From positions 186,001 through 250,000 of the forward strand of contig CADCXC010000006.1 of the NCBI GenBank assembly GCA_902806595.1: a stretch of 64,000 nt of DNA, read 5' to 3'. Below, in pieces: positions 10,921 to 21,178 of the stretch. The notes under the pieces are model-generated. The model worked only from the letters and a program-made list of their open reading frames with translations. It did no database searches and was not told the origin of the DNA. The position numbers and the translations under genes were made by a program. This stretch comes from Pyrenopolyporus hunteri. Its lineage: Eukaryota; Ascomycota; Sordariomycetes; Xylariales; Hypoxylaceae. Within the stretch, counting starts at the first letter, position 1; every line of letters starts with the position of its first letter.

Positions 10921-11188
10921 TCTACCCCAAGAACCAGGAGTAGAACATTATTATCATCCGGACGCTGGTCACGGCCTCACCAAAAGGAGAATTCTTCCAA
11001 ATTGTCTTATCTAGGTACCTATCCATGGAACTCGGGCTCGCTGTTTCGACTACGGCTGATATTTCGTAAGGTTAGGGCTTTAAATCTTCATTTTTTTGGT
11101 AAGCAGTCAGGTATATACAATCCTACGTGATAAAAGCAGAAACTCTGCAATCTATACACGTGTCACTATCTACATATATCTCCTAAAT

Positions 11189-12253
11189 TCAGCAGATAGA
11201 CATCTGAGCGTTGCCTTTAATATCCCAGTTGGTGTTATCTCCGCAAGGCGACTCGCGGACCGAGTTATTGTTTACCGTCAAGGTTATCCAGGTGTCTCGG
11301 GTCTTGGGGAACTCATCCCGACTCGAGATTCGAACCTCACCGCCTCCGTTGACGGTGCCACCGCGAATTGAAACGTTGTAGCAGTTCTCGATAAGAATAG
11401 CGTTATTTCCGTTGTTCGAGAGGTCGACACTCTCAATAACGGCTGCTCCAGACTGGGAGACGCAAAAGATACCACGACCGCCTCCCTTGGAGATGACCTT
11501 GTCGACATATACGTTGGTATTGTAGTTGCCGTTGGGGTTCTGGCCGTTATTGTTCGCCATTCGGAAAGTCGCATACCCGTTACCTTTGGCGACGTTGTCA
11601 CCATCCACAAGCTTGACTTTCGCGTTCGTGGTCTTCTGTAACAGCAAGCCACACTCGCCGACGTCTCTGGCGATGACCTGGTTGATCTCGAGACCGTCGA
11701 TATTCCAAGTCTCGACGGCATGGCTGCCGGCACCGGTAACTTTGATAACATCCATCTTCACGTTTGAGTTTGCGGCTGCGTCGCGATCGAAGCGAATGCC
11801 TAATCCTCCGCTAAGGTTCATAGTAATCTGGCCCAGGACCAAGTCCTTGGTCCCGTAGAATCGCAAGCCGAAGTACGGATTACCGGTCATGGTTAGGTAC
11901 GGGATTTGGACGCCCGTGGTGCCTAGAGACTCAATTGCGCCGTGTCCGGCCCGGTTGCCGACGTTGATGGTGCCGCAACCCTCGAAGATCTTCCCGCTGG
12001 CGATAGTAATGGTGTTGGCGCCGATGGATCCAGATGCCATGACGGCAACGCGCTGGCCGCTGCTTATTGAGTCTAGTGCAGACTGAATCGCTGCGCGGTA
12101 GTCAGAACCCGAATACACCGTACTCGAGCCTTTGCTGGCCTTGAAGGAATTTCCAGAGCCAGTCACTGTGGCATGAGGTGAGCCCGAGCCGCACTGGGCT
12201 TGGACCCCGGCAACAAGCGCGAGCGCCGCTGTCAGTACGAAAGATAGAGCCAT
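11189..12253 (-). CDS. secreted right-handed beta-helix protein (pectin-lyase-like fold)
   Basis: Intronless, 354 aa. The first 19 residues form a clear signal peptide ending VQA/QC, so the mature protein is extracellular. The rest is rich in Gly, Asn, Ile and Val in short repeating turns typical of a right-handed parallel beta-helix (for example IESLGTTGVQIPYLTMTGNP and the NNGNNAILIENCYNVSIRGG type). Several cysteines probably form disulphides, including the pair near the C-terminus. Length and layout fit pectate lyase, rhamnogalacturonase and other polysaccharide-active families, but I see no diagnostic catalytic motif, so substrate and mechanism stay open. A TATAAAG lies about 90 bp upstream of the ATG. 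Confidence 0.8.
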   Translation of the reverse strand: MALSFVLTAALALVAGVQAQCGSGSPHATVTGSGNSFKASKGSSTVYSGSDYRAAIQSALDSISSGQRVAVMASGSIGANTITIASGKIFEGCGTINVGNRAGHGAIESLGTTGVQIPYLTMTGNPYFGLRFYGTKDLVLGQITMNLSGGLGIRFDRDAAANSNVKMDVIKVTGAGSHAVETWNIDGLEINQVIARDVGECGLLLQKTTNAKVKLVDGDNVAKGNGYATFRMANNNGQNPNGNYNTNVYVDKVISKGGGRGIFCVSQSGAAVIESVDLSNNGNNAILIENCYNVSIRGGTVNGGGEVRISSRDEFPKTRDTWITLTVNNNSVRESPCGDNTNWDIKGNAQMSIC

Positions 12254-14263
12254 GGTTGAGTCGCCCCTTATGTTCGTGGAGATTGAAAATCGAACTCCAA
12301 ATTATTGTTTCGTCGTTGTCCTAGTTACTACAGGGCAACCTCTTTATAACCTACCTATATACGTAACGGTTGGTTATACTCTACATATCCCCACGGCATA
12401 GATTTCCACCGAGATCATCAGGGGTATCTTCGTCGCAAGCTTGGCGTCGCTCCACCGGAGTAATGAATTCCACGACACACTATTCGTGACGACGTGTGAT
12501 CCCTTATTATCGCGCCAACCGAAAGCCGTGGCGTCGTCAAGATAAGTCGAGCATGGTAAAAAGGAACTTGGCAAGTAGAAGGGAGCTTGACTCCGCAGCT
12601 GGTTTTGGTTGCAGTACGGAATAAGGCTAATTCTCTTCCCAAGAAACGACAAGGATTACCAGCACCGCCTATTCCACTGGTGGTCGAGGCGGTTCCACGC
12701 GGAGATATGTCACCCGCATATTGGCATTACCATATACATACATGCTCCCGTACTGCGTGACTGTTACCGATAGAATCGTATCAGCGTCGGGACTGGCTAG
12801 ATGTTTAGGGAGAAAGAGGGCGACGCGGATTAATTATAAATGCGAATGAGCATTGTTGGACTTCCGATGCTTGGCCTAAATACTAAAAAATCGACGACCC
12901 CGAGTCTAGGTAGATACTAATATATCCTTACCTAAGAGTATAAGCACATCCTAATAGGCGTCCAAGACCGGATGGTTAATCGATTCCCAGTACTAGTATT
13001 ACGCCACTAGGGAAAGATTTATAAGACTGACGTGTTTAGGAAATTGTTAAGGATTTCTCATGGATATTGGTTTTTGAGGAAACAGGAGAATAGGGGAATA
13101 GGGGCGAGTGATTTCTTCAGGTTGGGGCCCGAGTATCGCGAAATAGCCCAACCTCCTACTCTGCCTTTAGCTCTGTCGGCTGTGTGGCATCTCCTCGAGC
13201 ACCTCCCGCGAATCCGTGGCAATTTGTGGATAATTATGGTCATAGTCACTTGTGAACTCTCGGAACACGACGAGAAGGCTCGAGGCGTTTTCGGCGTCAT
13301 TCGTGTCGGTAATGCCACAGATGGGAGCGCGGACTGTCGGCAAGCCCCGTGTACGAACGAGGATCCTATAGAGCTACTACTCGAAAACCTAGAAGGGATC
13401 CAAGAGAATATCGGGCAAATTCAAGGCCGCTTGGTACGGATCGGGGTCGCAAAAGAACTGGCATGCACACCGAACTCTCCGGTCAAATGTCGACGAAAAG
13501 TTCCTAAAGAGATCATTATGAATCTATGATGGATACCGTCACGATTGACTCTACTGGTTGTGGCAAAAAGAAGGGGGAGGGTCTCAATTATCTGAATTAT
13601 TCCTCTCTCCTTTTTTTTTCTAAAAAAAACCTTTGGATTCCGGAGGTCTCATAAGAGTGATGACTTTTTGGAAAGCAGTATTTACCACAATGTAGTAATC
13701 TTACACACACATTAAGGCCACGAGGAGAAGAAAGTAGGCAATGCGTGGATTAATTATATACCTAGGTTCCTAGGTATTTACGTGAGCCAAGGTGCAAACG
13801 TCTCCTAAGGGGGGGTAAGGGTATAGATATATGGATGCCGTGGTAGAAGTGAATTCCGTCGGACGCCTAGACTACCCGCGGAGACCTGGACACTTAATAC
13901 GCATTGGGGAACTAACGTAGGCACTCGCGTGGGAGGAAGTCGAAGATTAGGTAGAGATCTCACCCGAGAGGCTCAAGGTTGAGGAATCCAAGAACAACCT
14001 ACGTTGGGACGGCCCGGTCTGAAGCAGAGTTGTACTTTGGTCGGGTCGCTCTCATTCCTAATGGTATTCTATGCACCCAATCACTCAAGCACCGCTTCTC
14101 TATTTCGCTCTACATAGTCTAAGCGCGCTCTGCCCAACCATCCCAGCTGTCGTCACATTAATAGTGTGTACCTAGGTATGTAGTATTAACGGGGCTTGGA
14201 GCGGTGCGTGTTGGATAGAAACCCGTATGTGTCTAACCTCTCTTAGGGCGGGATTCGGTCCGT
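12254..14263. other. intergenic tract with weak frames only
   Basis: Contains the beta-helix gene promoter. A minus-strand frame at 12374-12652 and a plus-strand frame at 13032-13529 (opening on GTG, first ATG about 70 codons in) have no recognisable domain, and stops on both sides limit splicing. The second one's tail has a coiled-coil-like stretch around ELLLENLEGIQENI, so a degraded or very diverged gene is possible but unproven. Confidence 0.45.
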
Positions 14264-15676
14264 CTAAACCAAGGACTTGGCCTCACCATCTTTAAGCTTC
14301 CCGGCCGCCACGAGTCGCTTGACTTCTTCGCTCCACACGCCCTTGATTTCGTCTGCTACCTTGAGGCCGTTCAGCTTGGCGGCCAGCGCTGCGATCTCGT
14401 CGGGGTCGATTTTGCCCTGGATGAGCTCGACGTCGTTGAGCACAGCGTCGATCTGCGAGGGGCTCGCGTCTCCGGCGCCGGCGAAGTAGTTTGCGTCCTT
14501 GACGGAGCCGCGTAGCACGCGCTTGTTTTTCTTCACGGCGTTCTTTGCGGCTTCCTTAGCCTTCTTATTGGCCTCGCGCTCGGCCTTAGCTTTCTCTTCT
14601 GCTTCCTTCGCGGCCTTCTCCTCGGCTTCCTTCTTCAGGCGCGCGTCCTCCTTGGCCTTCTTCTCGGCAGCCTCCTTGTCGAGACGCTTCTTGTTCTTGG
14701 CGGCGTTGGCCTCCTGGCGGAACTTCTTGATGCGCTCGTCACCGGCAGAGCAGTCATCCAGGAGCTTGCGCAAGCGTGCGTTGTCCTCAGCCTTCTTCTT
14801 CTTCCGGGCGTTGGCGTTCTTGCGCTCCATGTGCCGCTTCTGGTCGCGGTTCTCGTTGTCGTCCGGTACGTCTTCGTCGAGATACTCGAAGGACCGCCAC
14901 GAGTCGAAGTTATACCAGAAGTTGTAGAAGTTTTCTACCTCCTCCTTGGTCGAGTTCTCGTCCCCAAATGAAGGAACCGGCTGCTGCTTCGAGAAGCGGG
15001 CCTCAGACTTGAACACCCTGCCCCATAGCTTGTAGTAGTTGCCCTTTGCCAGCTCCTTCTTGGTAGGCGGGTCAACATCGGCCTTCTCGTCAACGGAGTC
15101 GAACTGTCGCCGTTTGACGGGGTCGAGGAGGATCTCTGTGGCCTTCTGGATGCACTTGAAGAAATTGTCGTCGTCGGTGCTGCCTTGGGCGGCCTTCTTG
15201 TCTGGGTGATGCTTCAGCACCTTCTTACGGTGAGCACGCTTGATTTGCTCTTCCGTAGCCTTCCATCGGTACTTCGAGAGTCCGAGTACTTGGTAGTGAT
15301 CTTGCGACTGTAGGTAGGGACGTTAGTTAGTAGCGGCTCCTAGCGAAATGGCGAATTAAGTGGTTGTCCGGTCCATGCTTACCTTCCAGTCCTTGGCTTC
15401 CCGCTGGAGCATCAGAGGGTCTTCGGGTTCGCTAACATCGCTCTCGTCGTCCTTCTCGATCTTCTTAGCGCTCTCTTGCGCCTGGATGCGGTCGTCTTCG
15501 GAGAAGGTGCGCTTATGACGTGCGCGGCGGGCGTGGGCGAGGAAGTGAGGGCCAACGGGCTCGATGGTGCGTTGGGTCGATGCGGTGATGGAACCGATGG
15601 GCTTGAAGTCTTTCTCTGCCGACCAGCCTTCCGGCAGGGAGGGGAGAGGTCGTGCTACTACTGTTGTAGTGGCCAT
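14264..15676 (-). CDS. zuo1: zuotin, ribosome-associated J-domain co-chaperone
   Basis: Two exons, 15676-15383 and 15307-14264, separated by a 75-nt intron (GTAAGC donor, CTAACTAAC branch, CCTACAG acceptor); 445 aa, the usual zuotin length. The J domain starts at about residue 99 (QDHYQVLGLSKYRW) and has the Hsp70-activating HPD at 132-134. After it come the zuotin homology region with NFYNFWYNFDSWRSFEYLDED, and a very long Lys/Glu/Ala charged helix (about 230-370) that binds rRNA and spans the ribosome. The C-terminal segment is the four-helix-bundle region. Zuotin works with Ssz1 as the ribosome-associated complex, stimulating Ssb-type Hsp70 on nascent chains. It is divergently oriented from MZM1. 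Confidence 0.96.
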
Positions 15677-16184
15677 TGCGGTCTATTGACGTTAGGGCTG
15701 CCGCGGATGGGGAGAGAATGAGGAAGGAAAAAAAAAATAAAAAAATAAAAGTTACGAACGTGGGGTTGTAAATAGGAATTGTTCTTTTTTTCTTTTTCTT
15801 TTTTTTTTTGGTTCCTTTTTACAGGCAAGTCCACAGTGCTAACGTTGAAAATCACTGCAGGGGTAGGGGTGGCCCCAGTCGCATGCCATTAATCCAACAT
15901 TACCTAATGCAGGCTTATTAATTCCCGCACCATGTGTGCAAAGCAGACAGGTACCTCTTACTGCACCTTCTGCGGCTCTAGATCCACCCTCTTACGCCAC
16001 AATTTCGTACTGTCAAGCCACAGATATTATTTATCATTCCGAAAATCTTCAAGACCGTTGAAGGTTGCTCGTACCTTTGTTACCGAAATCTTGGTTCTAT
16101 TTCTTTCCGTTACTTTATTTCTCATGATACGCTATTTTTTTATATATGGTAGTTGTTACTCTAAATCCATAATCCGGTATAGTA
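15677..16184. promoter_or_regulatory. shared intergenic region between divergent zuo1 and mzm1
   Basis: The 508 bp between two divergent start codons must contain both promoters. A long A/T homopolymeric zone (15728-15750 A-rich, 15783-15810 T-rich), the nucleosome-excluding poly(dA:dT) type common in housekeeping promoters, lies on the zuo1 side. A second T-rich zone (16100-16145) is close to mzm1. I see no clear TATA element. Confidence 0.5.
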
Positions 16185-16642
16185 ATGGCATTGCCTGCTT
16201 ATAGAAGCCTACTCCGAGCAGCGCGAATCGCTTTCCAAGGTACGAATACGCTGGTACAATTCCAGTATTCTAGTCCAGATAACCAGGTGCTTACACAGCG
16301 ATGTAGGCGATGAACGGGTGCTAAGCGCTGCACGGAGCTCGATACGAGAGGGCTTCCGCGCAAACGCCGCACTAGAGCCCACCAGCCCCGAAATACCAAG
16401 CGCAATCAAGCACGCGGAAGATGTCGCCGCTATATTACGGCAGAACATAGTACAAGGCAGGAAAGAGGGCGATTTATATAGTACGTTAGACCCTCAACGA
16501 GTAACCAGAGGAAGACAGATTCCCTAACACGGAATTAGAGTTACGAATACACGAAGACACGGAACGAGGCGATAATGATACGGTCAAGTTTCCGGGTGGC
16601 AAGACGGTTAAGATCGACGGGAAGACGTGCGCCGATAGATGA
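16185..16642 (+). CDS. mzm1: mitochondrial LYR-motif protein Mzm1 (complex III assembly)
   Basis: Three exons, 16185-16239, 16307-16480 and 16539-16642, with introns of 67 and 58 nt; 110 aa. The product opens MALPAYRSLLRAARIAFQG, which has the LYR-family Y-R-x-L-L-R signature. It continues with VLSAARSSIREGFRAN and HAEDVAAILRQNIVQG, and ends with LRIHEDTERGDN and a short basic tail. This order and length match fungal Mzm1, a matrix chaperone that stabilises the Rieske protein before its insertion into the bc1 complex and affects mitochondrial zinc. The acceptor at 16306 was chosen because the earlier AG at about 16298 leads straight to a stop, while this one restores the FQGDERVL junction. 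It converges with slt11, with 192 bp between stop codons. Confidence 0.93.
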
Positions 16643-16834
16643 CACGGACAAGGGGACTAAGCCAACGAGGCATTGTACTTTATATTGATACCCGCCGAGT
16701 GAAACAAAGAAACAAGAAAGGTGGCAGCCATAAATGAGTAGCCGCGCATACACATGATAGATGTCTCGTCGAACCCATTTTTGTAACCATAATGCTCGAA
16801 CGCCGCCCATGCAGAAAACTCCGTCCTTTTGACC

Positions 16835-17998
16835 TTAGTCTCCAGCCAAACTGGCGTAATTGACATCTGCTGCCCCGGGAGGCGGCGCCACCACGGACAA
16901 ACTCTCGATATCCTGCGGCCTGTCTGTTTCTCCTGACCCGCCTCGAGCCGATGCCCCTTCGATCGCCTTGGGGCCGGTATGCGCCCGCCGTTGGCTCGGA
17001 AAGGCTGACCGTCCGTCTCGAGCCATCGCTGCTCTCTCCTCCTTGTTCATGGTTCCAATCGCCTTGGGTAAGCTCCACCGTACTCGCAACGGGCAGCCCG
17101 CGATCACGGCCCGGCCCTGACAGGCCTCGGCGGCCTTCTCGGCGGCCTCTCTCGTCTCGTAGTTGATGAATGCGCAGTGTGACATGTGGCTGCAGATTAA
17201 CGACTTGATCTTCCCGTGTTCCTTGAAGAAGTCGCGAATCTTATATTCGGGTAGGTCGTCCTCGATGCCTGTGATGAAGAGGCTCATAATTGACTTGTCA
17301 GCGGGTGGCAACCAGTCCTTAGGGCCCGGCGGTAGAATTGCCGCGCTTGGAAATGGCCTGCCTCCTCTTCCCGGCTTTGCGCCAGCACCCACCGCCGCCG
17401 CAGCTCTAGAATCTCGGGTGCGTATCGGGCCCGGTCCGCCGACGCCAGCTCCCACCGCTGGATTACCGCCCGTTGAGCTTCCGGCGGACTTGGGGTCGGC
17501 TGCGCTCCCATCCTCAATCGCCCGTCCCTTCCTGAAATACGGCTTGCTGTTTGCGAGGCGTCGTAGGAGCTCGCGTGCCTTCTCGTCCGTCTTCTCGTAC
17601 TCCTCCGTGCCCTTCCCTTCTTCGAGAGCCTTCTCGTTGTTTTGGGCGAAGTACTCGCGATTGATCTCGCTCTGGGGGCCGGGCGCGACCATTTTGAGGG
17701 CGGCATCGCGCAGCTGGATTGGCAAGCCGAACTGCAGGTCGAGCATGCAACACTGACAGCAGTTCTTTAAGCGGGCGCAGGTGAGGCAGACGTTTGTGCA
17801 TTTCTTGCGGCCGTGGGCGCGGTCGGTGGCCCAAGAGAAGATGGTGTAGGGTCGCGTACAGATCTTACACTCGGCTCCGTAGTCTTCTTTTAGCATCTTG
17901 ACGTATGGGTTCGGTGGCAGACAGTTTTCGCAGACGGAAGGGAAATCCGTCGATTCCCAGCCTGAACGGTTCAGGTCTTGTTTTATCTGGGGCAGCAT
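16835..17998 (-). CDS. slt11: pre-mRNA splicing factor Slt11/Ecm2 (Cwf5, RBM22 family)
   Basis: Single exon, 387 aa from the ATG at 17998. An in-frame ATG at 18115 would add 39 residues not found in the family, and MLPQIKQDLNRSGWE is the usual N-terminus. Paired cysteines at about 23/26, 44/47 and in CLTCARLKNCCQCC form the N-terminal zinc-binding region. A low-complexity Gly/Pro linker follows (about 175-225), then one RRM (about 240-315, SLFITGIEDDLPEYKIRDFF ... CAFINYETREAAEKAAE). The family member sits near the U6 internal loop in the activated spliceosome and helps U2/U6 pairing. The tail after the RRM is disordered. It is convergent with mzm1 and divergent from the MFS gene at 19268. 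Confidence 0.94.
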   Translation of the reverse strand: MLPQIKQDLNRSGWESTDFPSVCENCLPPNPYVKMLKEDYGAECKICTRPYTIFSWATDRAHGRKKCTNVCLTCARLKNCCQCCMLDLQFGLPIQLRDAALKMVAPGPQSEINREYFAQNNEKALEEGKGTEEYEKTDEKARELLRRLANSKPYFRKGRAIEDGSAADPKSAGSSTGGNPAVGAGVGGPGPIRTRDSRAAAAVGAGAKPGRGGRPFPSAAILPPGPKDWLPPADKSIMSLFITGIEDDLPEYKIRDFFKEHGKIKSLICSHMSHCAFINYETREAAEKAAEACQGRAVIAGCPLRVRWSLPKAIGTMNKEERAAMARDGRSAFPSQRRAHTGPKAIEGASARGGSGETDRPQDIESLSVVAPPPGAADVNYASLAGD

Positions 17999-19267
17999 AT
18001 TGGACGTGGAGATGCCCGGGGGGGTTATGTGGTGTATTGGAGAAAATGGTTGAACGTGGAAGGATGTGAAGGGCCGACGATGTTCGGCGCGTTGAACTGG
18101 GAATTTAAGATACATGTATCTGGGTACCTCTGCCTCTCTTGTTCAGGCTTATCTTCCCTATCAGATAACAGACCTGTATGTACGTAGTGGCGGTGGCTAA
18201 TGGAAGAATTTAGCTAAGCTGAAGGCTGATCATGGGAGTACGTATATGTAGGTACCTAGTGTACCTAGGTACCTAGGTACTTAGGTAGGTACGTAGATGC
18301 ATGCATTTAATACCGGTATCCTAGCTTTATCCAATCATACAAATTATGCAGTTACATAACTTCCCCTTTCCCCCCACGGGGATTTAACCAATCGCCCGGA
18401 ATCTATCAACTCGAATTCCCAACCTTGACTTTATTTTGCGGCTTTTTGGGTTCAGTCCAGAGTTTCGTGTTTGCATTCACGTAGCAGAAACAGTCAACAA
18501 TCTTAACCGCTTCGAAAAGTATCACGGACCTCGTATTCTCCCAAGGTACTCTTCTATCCTCCCCCTTCGATGCTTACTTAGCCCTTGGTCCCCTCGAACA
18601 ACCACGATTCCAATAGATCAACGGGCACACGGTAGATGGGAAAAGACTCATATTATCACAGGATACGAAGTAGTTCTCTCTTGACACTTCTTCTATTTCT
18701 GATGAACCCTTCTCTTACTCATTCTCCCCCTCGCCCTCAGGCCATGATACCACATTTACCTTTATCACGGCCCGGTAATACCCCCCAACCACAGTTCGAA
18801 TATGAACTTTGTAAAGCCACCGAGCGCTTCCCCGCAACCAAGGTCCGAGTTAAGAAGAATGCATGTTGTTGTCGTACCATATCACCAGCTCCGCCAATTC
18901 TCATAACGCGCTTGTTAGAAAGCTACTCTGGCTCCCTTCCTTCAGCATGGTCGTGAAGTGACGTATTTGTAAGTTGCATGCTGCCCACGAGATCATACCC
19001 AAGTCCCTAGCTCCGGTCCGGGTCCTCGAGTGGCGGGCCATCGTCCTTCCAAGCCAGAATAGTCCAAGTAAAATCTTAAATAGGATGAGATTATTATCGT
19101 GCCTGAGAGGCCGGACAAGCCGTACAGTCTACTTATATAGTGCATGTCGGTTCCGTGCCCTTCTTTCGTAAAAACTGTTTATTTGACTCTTCAATCCTCG
19201 TTCACACGTCCCCTTCCCCTTCCTCCCCCCCCCCTTAATCATTCTCCTATTCCTCCGCAACGACACC
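17999..19267. other. divergent intergenic region, slt11 to MFS gene
   Basis: A dense run of TACCTAGGTA words lies at 18245-18300. T/C-rich sequence and a C run (19225-19236) directly precede the MFS start, as expected of a fungal leader. The small plus-strand frames at 18436-19171 show no domain and I do not call them genes. Confidence 0.5.
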
Positions 19268-21178
19268 ATGCGATCTACAGATAACCAGGCAGAGGAGCCT
19301 TCTCAACCGGCCATCCAATCATTTCCGATACTGGACGCCAGCGCTGGGGAGATCGACTCCCTAAGTACTCAAGGGACTTCCCAGAAGCAGACTATATCGC
19401 ACGATGAAGCAGCATTAGTACAAGGGCCCAAAAACCGCAAGATACTCACCGAATCCGATTGTCCAGAAGCTCTAGCTTCCGCTTGGTCAGTCCGACGAAA
19501 ATGGACTACGTTAACAGTCATATTCTTCGTTCAGATATCTAGTACGTCACCTGCCTAGGTACATCTACGATCATATCCGTGTCTAATATCCATTACCGTT
19601 GCCTTGTTGCTTTCTTCCTGCAACCACGCTCATTTCCATCATATAAACATATTTTCTAACCGCCGTCTTTTAGTGAATCTGAACGCTTCTTTATATGCGA
19701 ATGGGCAACCTGGCATTGCAGCGGACCTTGATGTCAGCTCACATAGCACCGTCGACGGAGCAGCCGTATTCCTCGTTTTATACGCCTTTGGATGTGAGCT
19801 GTAGGTCTACCCTTTCACGCTCCCCTATTCTTACAAGCTAAACCCCTTTCCTAGTTGGGCGCCATGGTCTGAAGAATTCGGAAGGAGACCCGTCCTCCAA
19901 GCGTCTCTTTTTCTTGTAAACTTATGTTGCCTGCCCGTCGCCCTTGCCAAGTACCATCGATCTTTTGCCGTTATCATCATTGGGCGAGCCTTCGGTGGCC
20001 TTTTCTCCGCCGGTGGCAGCGTCACACTTGGAGTAGTGGCCGACCTATTCACCCCGGATCACCAAGAACAACCGCTCGCCTTCATCGTCCTCTCCTCCGT
20101 GGGTGGCTCCATTATCGGCCCCATTATTGGCGGTTTTGTCGAGGAGAACCTGGATTGGACATGGACGATTTGGATACAGTTCATAGTTGGGGTTTTTGTC
20201 CAGGGTTTACACTATTTTTTCGCTCCGGAAACACGTTCCGCTGTTATTCTCGACAATGAGGCGAAGAAGATCCGAAAATCCGCCTCGGACGAGACCAGCG
20301 AGAAGATCGACGTATATGGGCCCCTGGAAACGAAAACTCTAAGAGAGTATCTCGTCCCAAGGGAACTCTTCTCGCTATGGGCCCGTCCCTTCCAGATGTT
20401 CTACAAGGAAAGGATAGTGCTAGTGTTATCTCTGTTATCCGGTTTCAGTGACGCCTTGATTTTCATGCAGATCCAATGTCTGCATCGCGTTTTCAACTTG
20501 TGGGGTTTCACCGTATCCCAGAACGGACTCGTAAGCAACGATCAATAACCCCAGCCCAACGAGACAACCGAGTAACTAATTCATCGACAGGCGTTTGTCC
20601 CACTGGGCCTCTCTTATATCCTAGGATACATATCCTTTCTTTTAACTATCCCCCGCAATCGATCACTAAGGGCGAATAACCCACTAAGTGAACACGCTCA
20701 ATATGAATCGCGACTTTGGTGGCTGCTATTCACAGCCCCTTGCCTCCCTGTTGGACTACTAATCTTTGCCTGGACAAGCACGCCGGAAGTACACTGGATC
20801 TGCCCGATGATTGGTTGCGTATTTATTGGTATAGCCAACTACAATATTTACATGACCACCATCGACTACATGGTAAAGGCTTACGGTCCTTACTCCGCCT
20901 CCGCTACGGGAGGCAACGGCTTTTCTCGTGACTTCTTAGCTGGAATATTGACGTGGGCCGCCGATCCATACTACGAGGCCTTCACGTCTCGATCTAGGAA
21001 GTATGGTCTTCAGGCCGCCAACACTACGCTTGCGGGCGTCAGCTTCCTTCTCGTTGGCGCTACCTTTTTAATTTACTTCCGCGGGCCATCCATGCGGAGA
21101 CATTCGCCTTTCGCCCAGTCTCTAGACCGCGATCGAGAAGAAACTACTGCAGAAGCTCCTCATACGACGATTGTTTAG
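19268..21178 (+). CDS. MFS drug:H+ antiporter-like transporter (DHA1 type)
   Basis: Four exons, 19268-19541, 19674-19800, 19855-20530 and 20591-21178; 554 aa. The introns (132, 54 and 60 nt) have GTACGT, GTAGGT and GTAAGC donors, and each junction keeps frame. A hydrophilic N-terminus of about 75 residues precedes roughly 12 membrane segments. The loop between TM2 and TM3 carries the MFS signature WAPWSEEFGRRPV. TM4-TM5 show IIGRAFGGLFSAGGSV and SSVGGSIIGPIIGGF, the motif C region typical of antiporters. A central cytosolic loop (about 270-330) separates the halves. Members export toxins, drugs or polyamines across the plasma membrane. The substrate is not predictable here, and no biosynthetic cluster surrounds the gene. 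Confidence 0.92.

Noticed and set aside
11284..11751. 155-codon minus-strand frame inside the beta-helix gene
   Set aside because: Shadow of the real gene in another frame. It has no signal peptide, and its Ser/Arg-rich composition is typical of out-of-frame reading.
14499..14927. 142-codon plus-strand frame opposite zuotin
   Set aside because: Antisense of the Lys/Glu/Ala helix of zuotin, giving an artificial Leu/Ser/Phe-rich product.
17163..17756. 197-codon plus-strand frame opposite slt11
   Set aside because: Antisense shadow of a conserved gene with no domain.
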